From: Desulfosporosinus nitroreducens
Lineage (GTDB): Bacteria > Bacillota > Desulfitobacteriia > Desulfitobacteriales > Desulfitobacteriaceae
Length of the DNA: 64,000 nucleotides
Direction: 5' to 3'
NCBI RefSeq assembly: GCF_023897015.1
Contig: NZ_JAMHFY010000009.1
Coordinates: 1-64,000 of the forward strand
Below the pieces are notes generated by a model that saw only the letters and a list, made by a program, of their open reading frames with translations, did not search any database and was not told the origin of the DNA. The translations under genes and the position numbers were made by a program. Shown piece after piece: positions 26,398 to 34,900 of the stretch (position 1 is the stretch's first letter; every line of letters begins with the position of its first letter).

Positions 26398-26489
26398 ATG
26401 ATTACCTCCCGTATAACGAAGAATTTTTATATCTTCATAGTAATACGAGAAGGCCCCGCCGTAAATCACCCACTTTTTTGTGGGCATGA

Positions 26490-26849
26490 TCAATCAAGAA
26501 AACCTTTGGCTTTCAAAACATCTTCCATACCGTTTTCTTTCATGAGCTCTATACCAACGCTTTGCATAATTGCTACTGCTTCCAACAACTTTTTACCACG
26601 GTCAGTCAAAGAGTATTCTACTTTTAAAGGATATCCTTTGAAAGACCTCTTATCGATCAAGTTGTAATCACGGAGTTCCTTGAGTTGCTCCAGCAACATT
26701 TTTTGATTGATACCTTTGATTTCCCGCTCAAGCTGAGATAAGGATTTTCCACCTTTACCAAGTTGCCATAGAATAATCGGTTTCCATTTGCCTTTTGTAA
26801 GATCATGCGTTAGTTCCAAAGGGCATGTGTATTCTTCGCGTATTTTCAT
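26490..26849 (-). CDS. HxlR family transcriptional regulator
   Basis: 119 residues: CPLELTHDLTKGKWKPIILW then LGKGGKSLSQLEREIKGINQ and a winged hairpin KVEYSLTDRGKKLL. Cys at residue 9 (TCPLEL) is the usual redox position. It is upstream of the oxidase and hydrolase genes on the same strand and probably controls that unit. Confidence 0.82.
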   Translation of the reverse strand: MKIREEYTCPLELTHDLTKGKWKPIILWQLGKGGKSLSQLEREIKGINQKMLLEQLKELRDYNLIDKRSFKGYPLKVEYSLTDRGKKLLEAVAIMQSVGIELMKENGMEDVLKAKGFLD

Positions 26850-27010
26850 TTTGTCACCACCTATAGCTTAATTCAAAATTGTAAGCAATGAAGTTCTCAA
26901 ATACTCTTTCCATTCTTTGTATTTTCACCTGATACTCCAATATATTTATTTACCATCAGCCACTTTTTTCCTCCTTAAATGGACATAACAGATCCTCGCT
27001 TATAACCTAA

Positions 27011-27637
27011 TTATTGGATTGAATTCATCAACTCATAAAAACATTCGGATTTATGAGTCCTATAAAGATTATACCAAGCATCTAATGTTTTTGTAGAAAA
27101 CACATCCAAAACTCTCAAGACATGTACTGAGAATTCCAATGGAGCTGTTCCTGAAGCAGTTATCAATTTTCCGTCAGTTACGGCAGACTCCTGTTTATAG
27201 TACTTTTCTCCCGCATAGTTAGGGCAGATCATTTTAAGATATTCCAAGTCATTGCTTGTATGCCATCTTGAATCCAGCAAACCTTTCTGAGCAAGACCTA
27301 TTGTAGAACCACAAATCGCGGCTACAATAATACCTTCCTTTAAACACTGTTCTGCCTTTGACAATATAGATTCATGAATTGTTTCTGTCCATGTATTTCC
27401 GCCAGGTAAAATCAAGGCATCTGTATTTTCGATGCTGCACTCCTCTAGTACAATATCAGGTAATATCTTCAAACCTCCCATTGTAGTAACAGGAGTCTTT
27501 GTAACTCCCACAGTAACTATTTTTGATGGGGTTAATCCTTTCTTATAATATCTTCCGGAGTTCAGTTCAGCAGTTAAATAACCTACTTCACAATCTGCCA
27601 TTGTATCAAATACATAAAGATATACAGCATTATTCAT
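27011..27637 (-). CDS. DJ-1/PfpI family (type 1 glutamine amidotransferase-like) protein
   Basis: About 208 residues from the ATG at 27637, which has GGAGG 8 bases upstream. The nucleophile elbow AAICGST (Cys about 109) follows LILPGGNTWTE, the DJ-1 fold pattern; other members are chaperones, deglycases or amidotransferases. The family YdeA/YhbO branch is the closest by eye. It stands alone downstream of a WYL regulator on the same strand, so that regulator may control it. Confidence 0.75.
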   Translation of the reverse strand: MNNAVYLYVFDTMADCEVGYLTAELNSGRYYKKGLTPSKIVTVGVTKTPVTTMGGLKILPDIVLEECSIENTDALILPGGNTWTETIHESILSKAEQCLKEGIIVAAICGSTIGLAQKGLLDSRWHTSNDLEYLKMICPNYAGEKYYKQESAVTDGKLITASGTAPLEFSVHVLRVLDVFSTKTLDAWYNLYRTHKSECFYELMNSIQ

Positions 27638-27756
27638 TTGCATGTCCTCCACTTTTTAATTTATCAAACGCTAATCAAACATCCATCCATGATAAAGATC
27701 AATGTTTATCTCAATGATAAAACAGCTTCACTGACAACTACTGTCAGTGAAGCTAT

Positions 27757-28719
27757 CTACAATTGATAATATTCCATTAAATCCGATGCAACAGAAACAA
27801 GCTTTTTCTTTAAACTCTGCGGTTCTATTACTTGAATAGCCTTTCCGTAAGTCAGAAGATAATAAGGTACATATGAATGAATTGCTCTTTCGTCAAGTAA
27901 AAAAACTGCTTGATTTGACGTCCGCTCTTTCAGATGATGACCTAAAAACCAATGAATGCACAAATCGTCCAAAGCTTCTGACCTGCCACTGATAATTAAT
28001 GAAACCACCACATCCTTACTTTCTGAATCCGGTAAAAGATTCTGCAAAAAAAATTTCCTGGCAGAAAAGGCTTCAGGCCTTTTAAACATCATTTGCGTCC
28101 TCTTTATCCGAAAAATCCGTTCAACCCGGAAACTACGAATCTCATCCCGTAAATGACAAAATCCAATAATATACCATTTATTGTTCCAATAAATTATTCC
28201 ATATGGGTTAATCACTCTTGGATAGAACTGTTCTTCACTTTTTGAGCGATATTCAATTTCTACAGAATATTCGTTTGCTACAGATTGCTCTAATTCCTCC
28301 AATGCCACTTTCACAGAAGGGGCGATCTCTCGATTTATCACTTCAAAACCGACTAAATGGCGATTAAGAATACTTACCTGTTCTTGATTTGAATACAATT
28401 TCAATTTGTCGGTTGCTCTACTTAAAGCCTCACTAAAGGGGTATCCTGCCTCTCGTGCAAATACGGCAGCATGAAGAAGTGCTTTTTGTTCTTCCATATC
28501 AAAAAACAAAGGTGCTTGGATAAAATTGTTCAGTAAACTATATCCACCGTTTTGACCTGAGTCTGATATAATTGGTACTCCACTGGCGCATAGTGAATCA
28601 ATATAACGGTAAACGGTTCGTATATTTATCTCCAATTTCTCCGCTATTTGCTTTGCAGTTATTTTTGCTCCTGAATTCAGCATCCATAGAATTGCTAGCA
28701 TACAATCGTTTTTTGACAC
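27757..28719 (-). CDS. HTH-WYL (YafY-type) transcriptional regulator
   Basis: 320 residues. N-terminal HTH_11-like: AKQIAEKLEINIRTVYRYID. Central WYL domain with NPYGIIYWNNKWYIIGFCH and RSFRVERIFRIKRT. A C-terminal WCX-like extension follows. WYL regulators sense nucleotides or small ligands in many bacteria. GTG start with AAGGGG before it. It is upstream of DJ-1 and on the same strand. Confidence 0.8.
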   Translation of the reverse strand: MSKNDCMLAILWMLNSGAKITAKQIAEKLEINIRTVYRYIDSLCASGVPIISDSGQNGGYSLLNNFIQAPLFFDMEEQKALLHAAVFAREAGYPFSEALSRATDKLKLYSNQEQVSILNRHLVGFEVINREIAPSVKVALEELEQSVANEYSVEIEYRSKSEEQFYPRVINPYGIIYWNNKWYIIGFCHLRDEIRSFRVERIFRIKRTQMMFKRPEAFSARKFFLQNLLPDSESKDVVVSLIISGRSEALDDLCIHWFLGHHLKERTSNQAVFLLDERAIHSYVPYYLLTYGKAIQVIEPQSLKKKLVSVASDLMEYYQL

Positions 28720-28756
28720 AGCACAAACCCCTTTTATCTAATCTCCCATCATTTTA

Positions 28757-28931
28757 AATGCTCGATGTCATCTATAAAACACCTTAAAAAGCGGGGCTAA
28801 GAGATGCACTTTTTAAGTCCAATTTTCGCCCATGTTTTGCCCCAAAACCACAACATCTTGTGGCAAAGTTCCTTATTAACCGTTTTGACCACATTTCGTC
28901 ATCAGTATTACCGTCTCTACATTCCTTGAAC
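28757..28931 (-). repeat. rlmD 3' end and flank, copy A
   Basis: Minus strand carries NVETVILMTKCGQNG stop (stop at 28876-28878), the typical C-terminus of a TrmA/RlmD-type 23S rRNA uracil-C5 methyltransferase. It is followed by about 120 bases, ending tttatagatgacat, that match copy B at 29963-30144 in order and copy C at 31605-31730 less completely. The methyltransferase body is missing. The frame upstream runs into the junction repeat. Confidence 0.65.
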
Positions 28932-28981
28932 GGTCAAAAAAGATGCCGCTTGCCGCTTGAAGCTGGTGGGGCCTTGGTGGC
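28917..28981. repeat. Junction repeat, copy 2
   Basis: ctacattccttgaacggtc then aaaaaagatgccgcttg and gaagctggtggggcc. It contains a small internal duplication (gccgcttgccgcttg). It overlaps the rlmD 3' end (copy A) and precedes the HNH fragment. Confidence 0.55.
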
Positions 28982-29110
28982 ATTGGAACTTTTTTATCAC
29001 TTTTTATTCTGCAACATTGTCTTGCTATTTTCACAAAACTCTTCACCGGAAATATCTCCATAAAATTGCAAGTCAAAAAATCCAGCCTTTCACCTCAAAG
29101 CTTTGCTTCA

Positions 29111-29233
29111 TTAAACAACCGCTTTAATTTTTGCTTTCAGCTCATCAATGCTATAAACTTTGCCGCTAGCCTTTGAGTGAAGTGCTAAATGGCAGTTAGG
29201 GCAAACCGGGCGCAAATCATTTATTGGGTCATT
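29111..29233 (-). pseudogene. HNH endonuclease C-terminal fragment
   Basis: The codons read DPINDLRPVCPNCHLALHSK then SGKVYSIDELKAKIK and stop. CPNCH and the LRPVCxNCH pattern are the conserved end of HNH nucleases. A stop in frame just upstream means the N-terminal domain is gone. Confidence 0.6.
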
Positions 29234-29708
29234 CTATGATTCCCATTAATTATAGCACGCCTAGTTGCTTTACTTTCTTGCATTATGATAATAGGATTTT
29301 TTTCTTTCTCTGCAAAAAGAATATCCCATTTTTCAATCCTGATTTTATTATCTCTCTCATAATCATCTTGATAGTCCTCTGACATAATCGCAAGCAAATC
29401 GCTTATATTTGTAATGCGTAATCCTGTTTTCCAATACGAATTGGAAAGAGCACGTTTGCATCAAATAATTCATCTTTTATATTAATCTTTTCGTATTCAT
29501 CAATACTTGGCAATAGTACTAATTGTCGCCATTTCTTTCTAAACCTATTTAAGTAATAAATTGAAAAAAGTCTTAAGGGATGCTCTCTTTTGAATTTATC
29601 TAAAATACACAATTCATAAGCTGATATGGATTTTTCCATCATTTCCTTATCATGCTGATACTTTTTTAAAATTTCTTCATGTATATAATTTTCTATATAT
29701 GTGTTCAT
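29221..29708 (-). pseudogene. Unknown protein, frameshifted
   Basis: A 101-codon frame (29403-29708, GGAG before the ATG) has YIHEEILKKYQHDKEMMEKS and NVLFPIRIGKQD. The frame then shifts: LRITNISDLLAIMSEDYQDD and FAEKEKNPIIIMQESKATRR continue in the next frame to a stop at 29221. The whole would be about 165 residues. I do not recognise the family. It overlaps the HNH fragment by a few bases, suggesting both are relics. Confidence 0.4.
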
Positions 29709-29986
29709 TGTAAATCTCCGCTCTTTTTCACTTAACGAGGTGGTGATTTAACTAATGTCTAATACCATTAAAAATAATACCACATAAAATGGTTTTCCAA
29801 TAAGAGCCGATCATAATCTTCTCCATAATTTCGAATATCCAATTCAAGATCAGAATGCAAACACGGTTTAAGTTTACCAACCCTGTTACTGATAACCGTA
29901 GGCAGTTAATATTTCTTCCATAAGGAATCCATCATAAATTCATCACTCCTAAAAAAAATCAAATGTCATCTATAAAAAGCCCTAAA

Positions 29987-30026
29987 AAAACGGGTCAAAA
30001 AATGCATTTTTTTGACCCGTTTTTTG
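29987..30026. terminator. Bidirectional terminator in copy B
   Basis: aaaacgggtcaaaaaa and ttttttgacccgtttt are perfect arms around a short loop; both flanks carry A or T runs. It likely ends the original rlmD transcript on the minus strand. Confidence 0.65.
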
Positions 30027-30098
30027 CTCTTTTTTTGCCCCCAAAACGCTATATATGGTGTCCAAACCGTCTTATTTGCCCTTTTGACCACTATTCGT

Positions 30099-30144
30099 CA
30101 TCATTATTACGCACTCCACATGCCTTGAGTGCGTAATAATGATG
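30099..30144. repeat. 17-bp perfect inverted repeat at the rlmD end
   Basis: catcattattacgcact and agtgcgtaataatgatg are exact reverse complements, separated by 12 bases (ccacatgccttg). The left arm is the last codons of the rlmD C-terminus; the right arm is therefore an inverted copy of that sequence. Copy A has a weaker version of the same layout. Confidence 0.7.
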
Positions 30145-30172
30145 CCCGTTAAGCCTGGTACCCCCTTGGCGT
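30115..30172. repeat. Junction repeat, copy 3
   Basis: tccacatgccttgag, then gatgcccgttaagcctgg. It aligns with copies 1, 2 and 4, with mismatches in the middle part. Its left end is shared with the rlmD 3' end. The stretch 30173-30387 is A/T-rich with no gene. Confidence 0.45.
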
Positions 30173-30387
30173 TAGTGTATATTTCCGAAAAATCGCATGT
30201 GAACGCAGTTTTTTTCAGACTCCACTTTCCACCTTTGCAAATTTAGCGCTTCCTGTTACCACTTTCTTCTTGGCAATTCGGCACCTACTTTTTGCTTTAC
30301 AATTCAAATAAAATTGTAAGCAATAAAACCTTCAAAATCATGACATTATAGGACTCGTTTTATTTTGTAAGGACTTGTGAGCTGTTA

Positions 30388-31185
30388 TTAAATTAATCCT
30401 TCTTTAACAAGATAGACGTTATTTAAAAAAAAGGATATCAGGGTTGTATTCTCCCAACCCGAACCAATTGGAACACTTGTATCACGTTGAAGAGTGCTTC
30501 CTAACAGGCTAATTAGTTCTCCGTTTCTGACAAGGTAGAGAGATCTCCCAGAACCCGTCAAAACTGTAGTGCCATCCCACTCTCCGGTCTTGCCATCAAA
30601 TTCAAGAGTATATTGTTTCAGCCTAATTAGTTCATCATTTCGGAAAAGATAGATATACGAATCACCAGGTGCTGTTAATAAAGTAGCATCGGTCCATCCA
30701 GTGTCTTTTCCCTCTTCTTTGAGAGTTATGGCATTCATCTGAATTAAATCATCACCTCTAACAATATAGAGGTAGTGTCCCGAACCATCCATAAGTCTTG
30801 CATCTTCCCAACCTGAATCATGAAGACCAACAGGTTCAAGTTCAAAGTCCAGTTTAATAAGGTTACCATCTTTAATCACAAATATGTGCTGACCATCAGC
30901 ACCAGCAATAAGTTTAGTGTTACTATAACCTCCAACTGTTTTAAGTATTTCGAGTTCAGGGTGGGTTTCCATTTTAATTAGATAATCCCCTATGACCAGA
31001 AAAACATATCGATAATAAGCTAATAATGCAGTTGTGTCCTCCCGTGTTGGGATGCTTTGAACAATATTTGTAAGGTTATTTTGATCGACTTTATATAAGA
31101 TCCCATTTTGTCTTGGTTCAGTTATTAGATTTGTTGCATCACTTGGACGTAAATAAGCCCCTGCTATTGTATCCCTTTTATTCAT
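30388..31185 (-). CDS. Unknown repeat protein, predicted beta-propeller-like
   Basis: 265 residues from the ATG at 31185, which has GGAGG upstream. The protein is made of about five repeats of 42-45 residues, each ending in a strand such as YLYIVRGDDLIQM, YIYLFRNDELIRL or SLYLVRNGELISL, preceded by a GW-containing segment (SGWEDARLMDGSG, TGWTDATLLTAPG, GEWDGTTVLTGSG). This is the pattern of WD- or Kelch-type blades, but I do not recognise the family. No signal peptide. Three 20-bp repeats lie upstream. Confidence 0.55.
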   Translation of the reverse strand: MNKRDTIAGAYLRPSDATNLITEPRQNGILYKVDQNNLTNIVQSIPTREDTTALLAYYRYVFLVIGDYLIKMETHPELEILKTVGGYSNTKLIAGADGQHIFVIKDGNLIKLDFELEPVGLHDSGWEDARLMDGSGHYLYIVRGDDLIQMNAITLKEEGKDTGWTDATLLTAPGDSYIYLFRNDELIRLKQYTLEFDGKTGEWDGTTVLTGSGRSLYLVRNGELISLLGSTLQRDTSVPIGSGWENTTLISFFLNNVYLVKEGLI

Positions 31186-31281
31186 ATGTCTATACACCTC
31201 CAGTAGTTTATATTTTTTTTGATTAATACGCTTTCTTATCTTGACTTTTTTTCTCCAAAATATTCACTACTTTTTTGTTTT

Positions 31282-31360
31282 GATGTAGCTTTGAAATAAA
31301 GTCGTACTGTTTATAAAAAAGATGTACCGTTTTAAAGAAAGTTATACCGTCTTAAACTGT
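31282..31360. repeat. 20-bp tandem repeats upstream of the propeller gene
   Basis: 31301-31320, 31321-31340 and 31341-31360 align exactly in a 20-base register: gtcgtactgt ttataaaaaa, gatgtaccgt tttaaagaaa, gttataccgt cttaaactgt. A fourth, weaker unit lies at 31282-31300. The period of two helical turns places each unit on the same DNA face, and the block ends about 95 bp before the gene start. Likely protein-binding sites. Confidence 0.55.
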
Positions 31361-31489
31361 GGGGGATTTACGTAAATTATCCTGAATTTCGAAAGTACGA
31401 TTCTCTGAAAACGTGAAAAGGGCTCCGAATCTTTGGTAGAATGGTGTTTGTCCAAACAACATCACCCAAAGAGAGGAGCACCCTTTTAG

Positions 31490-31576
31490 GTGAAGTTTAC
31501 CACACCCGTCAGCAAAATCAAGACCGAATTTTCGCTGCGGCATGCAACGAGTTTTGATGTGACCCCCATAAGTTAG
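31490..31576 (+). mobile_element. Possible transposase N-terminal scrap
   Basis: A GTG (31490) with GGAG upstream gives VKFTTPVSKIKTEFSLRHAT and stops after ITPIS-like sequence. The stretch resembles the beginning of IS1380-type transposases, but is too short to be sure. An inverted repeat overlaps its 3' part. Confidence 0.25.
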
Positions 31577-31598
31577 ACTAAAAAATCTAACTTATGGG
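31565..31598. repeat. 13-bp inverted repeat, IS-end pair
   Basis: cccataagttaga and tctaacttatggg are perfect complements around 8 bases (ctaaaaaa). The arm (gacccccataagttaga) resembles IS3-family termini. Similar head-to-head arms occur at 1-68 and 7035-7137. Confidence 0.45.
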
Positions 31599-31669
31599 AG
31601 GTAAGTTCATTTTCAGCTCCTTTTTTGCCCCTTTTTTGTTCCAAAGCCACAACATCTAGTGGTTAAATC

Positions 31670-31949
31670 CTACTTTTTCGCCTCCGAACCACTATTCGTC
31701 ATCATTATTATCGTTTCAACGTGCCCTGTCCACGGAAACATATCCACTGGCTGCACCTCAACCACCTATAGCCCCTGCTCTGCAGTATCCCCAGATCCCG
31801 TGCCAAAGTCCTCGAATTACAGGAGACATAGATGATCTGATCCAGCCCCAATTCCAACAATCGTCCAGCACTCTCCGGTATGCTCCTGCGCGGGGCAGAT
31901 CGATGACGACGATATCTGGACGGTCAGGAATTTGCCGAAAGGTGTCTCA
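31670..31949 (-). pseudogene. rlmD: RlmD/RumA 23S rRNA uracil-C5 methyltransferase, C-terminal relic (copy C)
   Basis: Minus-strand reading, with two frameshifts, gives FRQIPDRPDIVVIDLPRAG, then LLELGLDQIIYVSCNSRTLA and RDLGILQSRGY, then VEVQPVDMFPWTGHVETIIM, ending MTNSGSEAKK stop (at 31670). YVSCNSRTLARDL contains the catalytic Cys region of TrmA-type enzymes. It directly abuts the polC stop codon. This is the native site from which copies A and B were derived. Confidence 0.8.
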
Positions 31950-34900
31950 TCAGATCACATCAAAAAGACTCATCTGATCACTTTCCGGAATTCCCTTAAA
32001 GCAGCCAAATTTTCGAAGTGAATCTATAGTAGCATTCCCGATCTTAGCCCGTTTCTTCACATCCTCTACGGAATTGAAGGGCTTTTCTTGGGCCGCGTTG
32101 TATAGACCTTCGGCTGCCACCGTTCCCATGCCGGATATGCTGTTGATGGGCGGCCTTATGCCCTCCTCCTCGAGCAGGAACTTTGTAGCATGGGATTTGT
32201 ATAAATCAATGGGCAGGAATCTAAAACCCCTTTCATACATTTCCAAAACCAATTCCAAGTCATCGTACATATCCTTATCCTTAGGGGTGGCAAGGTTACC
32301 CAGTTCCTCAATTTCCTTCATTTTGGCCTTAACCTTTTCTTTGCCGAAGATCATAAATTCAGCGTCAAAGGCCTTGGCTCGAATGGTGAAGTAGGCTGCA
32401 TAATAAGCCTGGGGTATGTGCACCTTAAACCAGGCTATGCGGAAGGCCATCATGACATAAGCAGCCGCATGGGCTTTAGGAAACATGTATTTTATTTTTC
32501 GGCAGGAATCAATATACCATTCCGGTACCTTATGCTTCCTCATTAAAGCTTCATATTCTGCCCATTTTTCAGGGTTCGATAAAGCCTTTCCTTTACGCAC
32601 CAGCTCCATGATCTTAAACGCCGTATTGGGCGGCAGGCCTTTACTAATCAAATAAGTCATAATATCATCCCGGGTACACACCGCTTCACTTAGGGTCACG
32701 GTTCCCGCATCGATTAAGTCCTTGGCATTTCCCAGCCAGACATCCGTACCATGAGAAAGTCCGGATATACAGATTAAATCCGTGAAGGCTTTGGGCCTTG
32801 TATCTAAAAGCATTCCTCTGACGAACTTCGTGCCAAACTCAGGAATTCCAAAGGTTCCGACCTTAGAATTGATCTGCTCCGGGGTAACCTCTAAGGCTTC
32901 CGTGGAGGAGAATATTGACATGGTCTCCTTATCATCCATGGGTATCGTTAGAGGGTCCACTCCTGTGATATCCTGAAGCATTCGGATGACCGTCGGGTCG
33001 TCATGACCCAGGATATCCAGCTTTAAGAGGTTCGAATCAATGGAGTGATAATCAAAATGGGTGGTTATGATATCCGAATTGGAGTCATCGGCAGGATGTT
33101 GCACGGGGCAAAATTCAAAGATTTCTCGTCCCTTCGGTACGACGATGATTCCTCCCGGGTGCTGCCCTGAGGTTCGTTTTATCCCGGTGCAGCCTTTGGA
33201 GACTCTCAGAGTTTCTGCCTTGTTTACGGTACGGCTTTTTTCCTCATAATATTTTTTCACGTAGCCGAAGGCTGTTTTTTCGGCGATAGTACCGATGGTT
33301 CCGGCCTTAAAGGTTGTACCCTTGCCAAAGATGACCTCTGTATATTTATGGGCCTTGGCCTGATATTCTCCTGAAAAATTCAAGTCAATATCTGGCTCTT
33401 TATCCCCATTGAAGCCTAAGAAGGTCTCGAAGGGGATATCGATGCCATCCTTGGCTAGCTTTTCTCCGCAAACCGGACACACCTTATCAGGCAAGTCAAA
33501 GCCGATCTTAACCCCATAATCGGAGAAGTCCGAATGCTGGCAACTGGGACACCGGTAATGGGCCTGCAGGGCATTGACTTCCGTAATCCCGGTCATATAG
33601 GCAACAACCGAGGAACCCACCGATCCTCGAGAGCCGACCAGATAGCCATCCTCATTTGATTTCCAGACAAGCTTTTGAGCAATGATATACATGACAGAAA
33701 AGCCATTTTTGATGATGGAATCCAGCTCTCTATCCAGCCTTTGCTGAACAATTTCCGGCAAGGGGTCTCCATAGAGGGCATAGGCCTTCTCATAGGTAAT
33801 ATCCTTAATAGTCTGCTCACAGCCTTCAATATGAGGCGCGCACTTTTCCGCTGAAATAGGACTGATCGGCTGGCACATATCGGCCACCAGATTGGTGTTG
33901 GTTACCACCACCTCATGGGCTTTTGCCGCTCCTAGATAGGAAAATTCCTCTAGCATCTCCTCAGTTGTTTTTAAATATAAGGGGGCCTGATTATCCGCAT
34001 CCTTAAAGCCTTGACCCGCTTCCAGGATTCGCCTGTAGATCTCATCTTCTGGATCCAGGAAGTGAACATCCCCGGTGGCGACGACAGGCTTGTTTAATTT
34101 TTTACCCAGAGCCACAATTTTGCGATTGATTTCCTTTAAATAGTCTTTGTCGGGCACCTGCTCTGTTCTGACCAAATAATCATTGTTCCCTAGAGGCTGG
34201 ATTTCCAGATAATCGTAGTCCTTAGCAATGGCTTCAATTTCCTCATTGGATTTTCCAAGCAAGATGGCCTGGTAAAGCTCGCCTTCACTGCAGGCACTGC
34301 CCAGAATTAAACCTTCAGAGTATTTTTTATAAAGGCTTTTTAAGATCCGCGGTTTTTTATAAAAATAATCTAAGTGGGAATAGGAAACCAGCTTATATAA
34401 ATTCTTTAATCCCACATAGTCCTTGGCTAAGATGATGGCATGATAGGTTTTAAGCTTCTTATACTCCACGCTCTTGGAATCTTCATCGGAGCCATAGCGA
34501 TCAATATCCTCAAGGGTTTCCGCTCCACGTTGTTTTAGTTTTTCCAGCATAACTTTAAAAACTTTGACCGTGGTATCCACATCATCTAAGGCCCTGTGAG
34601 CTACCTCCACCTTGAAGCCCATGTTCTTAGCGATTCTTCCTAATTTATAGGTTTTGTAATCCGGAAAGAGCTCCTTGGCCAAGGACAAGGTATCTAAATA
34701 GGTGTAATCAAAGTCACAGCCTAAGACCCGGGCATTATGCTTTAAGAAACCCATATCAAATTCAGCATTATGGGCCACCAAAACGCTTCCCTCTATAAAA
34801 TCCAGCAGTTTAGGAAAGACCTGTTCTATGGTTTCGGCATCTTTTACCATATCATCGGTTATGTTGGTAACCTCTACCACCCTAGCTGGAATGGGCTTTT

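Larger units (their letters stand above)
29963..30144 (-). repeat. rlmD 3' end and flank, copy B
   Basis: The minus strand encodes HVECVIMMTNSGQKGK and stop (stop at 30072-30074), the same C-terminus as copies A and C. The downstream flank to about 29963 matches copy A (atgtcatctataaaa..). The methyltransferase body is missing. Inside lies a terminator-like hairpin (29987-30026) and a 17-bp inverted repeat (30099-30144). Confidence 0.65.
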
